Positions 4,444 to 5,429 of a DNA stretch of 5,429 nt are shown one piece after another. This DNA comes from Balneolales bacterium. GTDB lineage: Bacteria; Bacteroidota; Rhodothermia; Balneolales; Natronogracilivirgulaceae. The stretch spans positions 1 through 5,429 of the forward strand of contig SKYW01000195.1 in the NCBI GenBank assembly GCA_007127695.1, read 5' to 3'. Position 1 is the first letter of the stretch. Each line of letters opens with the position of its first letter. Below the pieces are notes generated by a model. That model was not told the DNA's origin. It saw only the letters and a program-made list of their open reading frames with translations, and searched no databases. The translations under genes and the position numbers were made by a program.

Positions 4444-5429
4444 TTACTTCAATTCTGTTGGATGGGGACGCTGCTCCTTCTCCCGGGGTTGCCCATTGAA
4501 ATCCGCAAGGTCCTCATCCTCGTCATCTTCCATGACTTCATCCTCGCTCTTTCCCGTGCCGCTCATTCCGGAACCCCGGCTTTCTTTCTCCTGGGCTTCC
4601 CGCTTCTTCTGGTCCGCCCAGCGATACATGATGGAGACACTGAATCCGAACATAAGTAAAAATGTACCAAGCCACACCACGGAAATGAGCGGTTTGTGCT
4701 CGGCGGCAAGCAGTATCCACTCCCGCTCCGGCTCTCCTTCCACACCGCGGAATGCCAGCTCGATTTCGTCACTGTCGGGATGCACCTCATGGAAACGCAC
4801 CGATCCGGTCGGCACCTCGTCCCCGCTTCCAGTCCTGTCGCCATAACCGGATGTGTCTGTTCGCGAAGTGGTTGAGGTGTCATATCCGGGAGCGTCCGTT
4901 GGCAAAGTGGTTGAGGTGTCATAACCAGGGGCGTACGATGGCGAAGTGGACAGCGTGTCAGGTTGTGAATCGTGATTCAGATCCCGCTGCGCACCCGGAA
5001 GCTCAAATGAAACAGGCGGATTGAAGGCGTATTGCGCCTCCTCGTCCGATGCAAGAATGTAGATGGGTTGGATCTGGATGGTCTCCCCACTCTCCCGGTG
5101 CACCAGCAGCAGGTCGGCCTTGACACCGATGATGCTGTTCTCCGGCAACTCGGCCTCATCCACATAGATGAAATTATCAAATGTGACGGTGTATTCGCCG
5201 ATCTGCACCGTGCCGCCGCGACGCACACGCACCAGCGTCTCTTCGGGATCGTGGTCGGCCATCTGCGGACCCAGCTGGTCGATGGTCTGGAACTGTCCCG
5301 GATTTTCACGGTTCATGCGCTCGATTTCACGGTCCACAAGCGCCGATCCGGCCACATACATGAAGATGTCGGAAGTCCAGCCGGTGCGCACATCCGGATC
5401 CACCGTCCACTCCACGGCGCCCGGCGAGG
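4444..5429 (-). CDS. CcmF/CcsA-type cytochrome c biogenesis protein, C-terminal part (cut by the window edge)
   Basis: The frame is open to the right edge (the residues before the GTG at 5415 read SPGA), so that GTG is internal and the gene's start lies outside. The 327 visible codons match the C-terminal periplasmic domain and last membrane helix of CcmF-like haem lyases, which attach haem to apocytochrome c at the outer face of the inner membrane. VDPDVRTGWTSDIFMYVAGS is at residues 5-24 counted from 5415, and GGTVQIGEYTVTFDNFIYVD (67-86) and IIGVKADLLLVHRESGETIQIQPIY (95-119) form the beta domain. KPLISVVWLGTFLLMFGFSVSIMYRW (241-266) is the final helix with the typical KP...W.G start. The haem-binding WWD region is not in the window. 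Two additions are odd: a 13-residue tandem repeat (162-187) and a strongly acidic tail (291-304) after the last helix. The DUF5683-like gene follows 16 bases downstream. Confidence 0.82.
   Translation of the reverse strand, partial: SPGAVEWTVDPDVRTGWTSDIFMYVAGSALVDREIERMNRENPGQFQTIDQLGPQMADHDPEETLVRVRRGGTVQIGEYTVTFDNFIYVDEAELPENSIIGVKADLLLVHRESGETIQIQPIYILASDEEAQYAFNPPVSFELPGAQRDLNHDSQPDTLSTSPSYAPGYDTSTTLPTDAPGYDTSTTSRTDTSGYGDRTGSGDEVPTGSVRFHEVHPDSDEIELAFRGVEGEPEREWILLAAEHKPLISVVWLGTFLLMFGFSVSIMYRWADQKKREAQEKESRGSGMSGTGKSEDEVMEDDEDEDLADFNGQPREKEQRPHPTELK
4855..4932 (-). repeat. Tandem 39-base repeat coding APGYDTSTTLPTD / APGYDTSTTSRTD
   Basis: Two adjacent 39-base units (4894-4932 and 4855-4893) keep the reading frame and encode 13-residue copies that differ at only two positions. 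The units are flanked by weaker copies: the preceding 13 residues end DTLSTSPSY, and the following 13 begin TSGYGD. The block is rich in Ser, Thr, Gly, Tyr and Asp and sits in the periplasmic domain of the CcmF-like protein, between the beta domain and the stretch leading to the last membrane helix. It reads as a flexible linker that expanded by slippage or unequal crossing-over. Confidence 0.85.

Noticed and set aside
4409..4846. Plus-strand open frame of 145 codons with a Ser-rich product
   Set aside because: It is the antisense reading of the acidic tail and last helix of the CcmF-like gene; the Ser richness mirrors the Asp/Glu codons.
4855..4971. Repeats at 39-base spacing considered as a CRISPR array
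   Set aside because: The units are directly adjacent without unique spacers and lie in frame inside a coding sequence.
5413..5415. GTG at 5415 as the start of the CcmF-like gene
   Set aside because: The frame continues open to the window edge as SPGA, and the protein would lack all its membrane helices but one; it is an internal valine codon.

Overview
The window looks like chromosomal DNA from a bacterium of the Bacteroidota/Balneolota/Rhodothermota side of the FCB group. This is inferred from four things: the Bacteroidota style of the RelE/ParE pair, a CcmF-type cytochrome c assembly protein followed by a 'PGWGHYYV' membrane protein that resembles DUF5683 proteins, the near absence of Shine-Dalgarno sequences before otherwise good genes, and an sn-glycerol-1-phosphate dehydrogenase. 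No ribosomal RNA or named marker is present to fix the genus.

The left third (1-1354) is a minus-strand pair. A complete HAD-IB phosphatase (683-1354) is followed 25 bases later by the first 219 codons of an sn-glycerol-1-phosphate dehydrogenase (657 to the left edge). The spacing suggests one transcript. A glycerol-1-phosphate-making enzyme beside a phosphatase is metabolically suggestive, but the phosphatase substrate is unknown.

The middle (1355-2604) has the character of an accessory region. A 363-base AT-rich spacer leads into a plus-strand type II toxin-antitoxin operon (1718-2223, genes overlapping by one base), with a TATAAT box and an operator-like inverted/direct repeat upstream. 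Behind it lie about 380 bases without a gene. They hold short stretches resembling the ends of IS21-like and IS3-like elements and, at the right end, a strong intrinsic terminator.

The right half (2605-5429) is a GC-richer minus-strand housekeeping block. From upstream to downstream it holds the C-terminal part of a CcmF/CcsA-type cytochrome c biogenesis protein (entering from the right edge), a secreted or membrane DUF5683-like protein 16 bases behind it, truA (tRNA pseudouridine 38-40 synthase), and tRNA-Asn(GUU) with its terminator. A tRNA-modifying enzyme directly ahead of a tRNA gene is a tidy arrangement. The likely tRNA promoter starts inside the last two codons of truA.

Nothing here is clearly a new defence or mobile system. 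The most interesting points are the G1P dehydrogenase/phosphatase pair, a 13-residue tandem repeat inserted in the CcmF periplasmic domain, the conserved-looking but uncharacterised protein between ccmF and truA, and the IS scars between the toxin-antitoxin operon and the tRNA gene.
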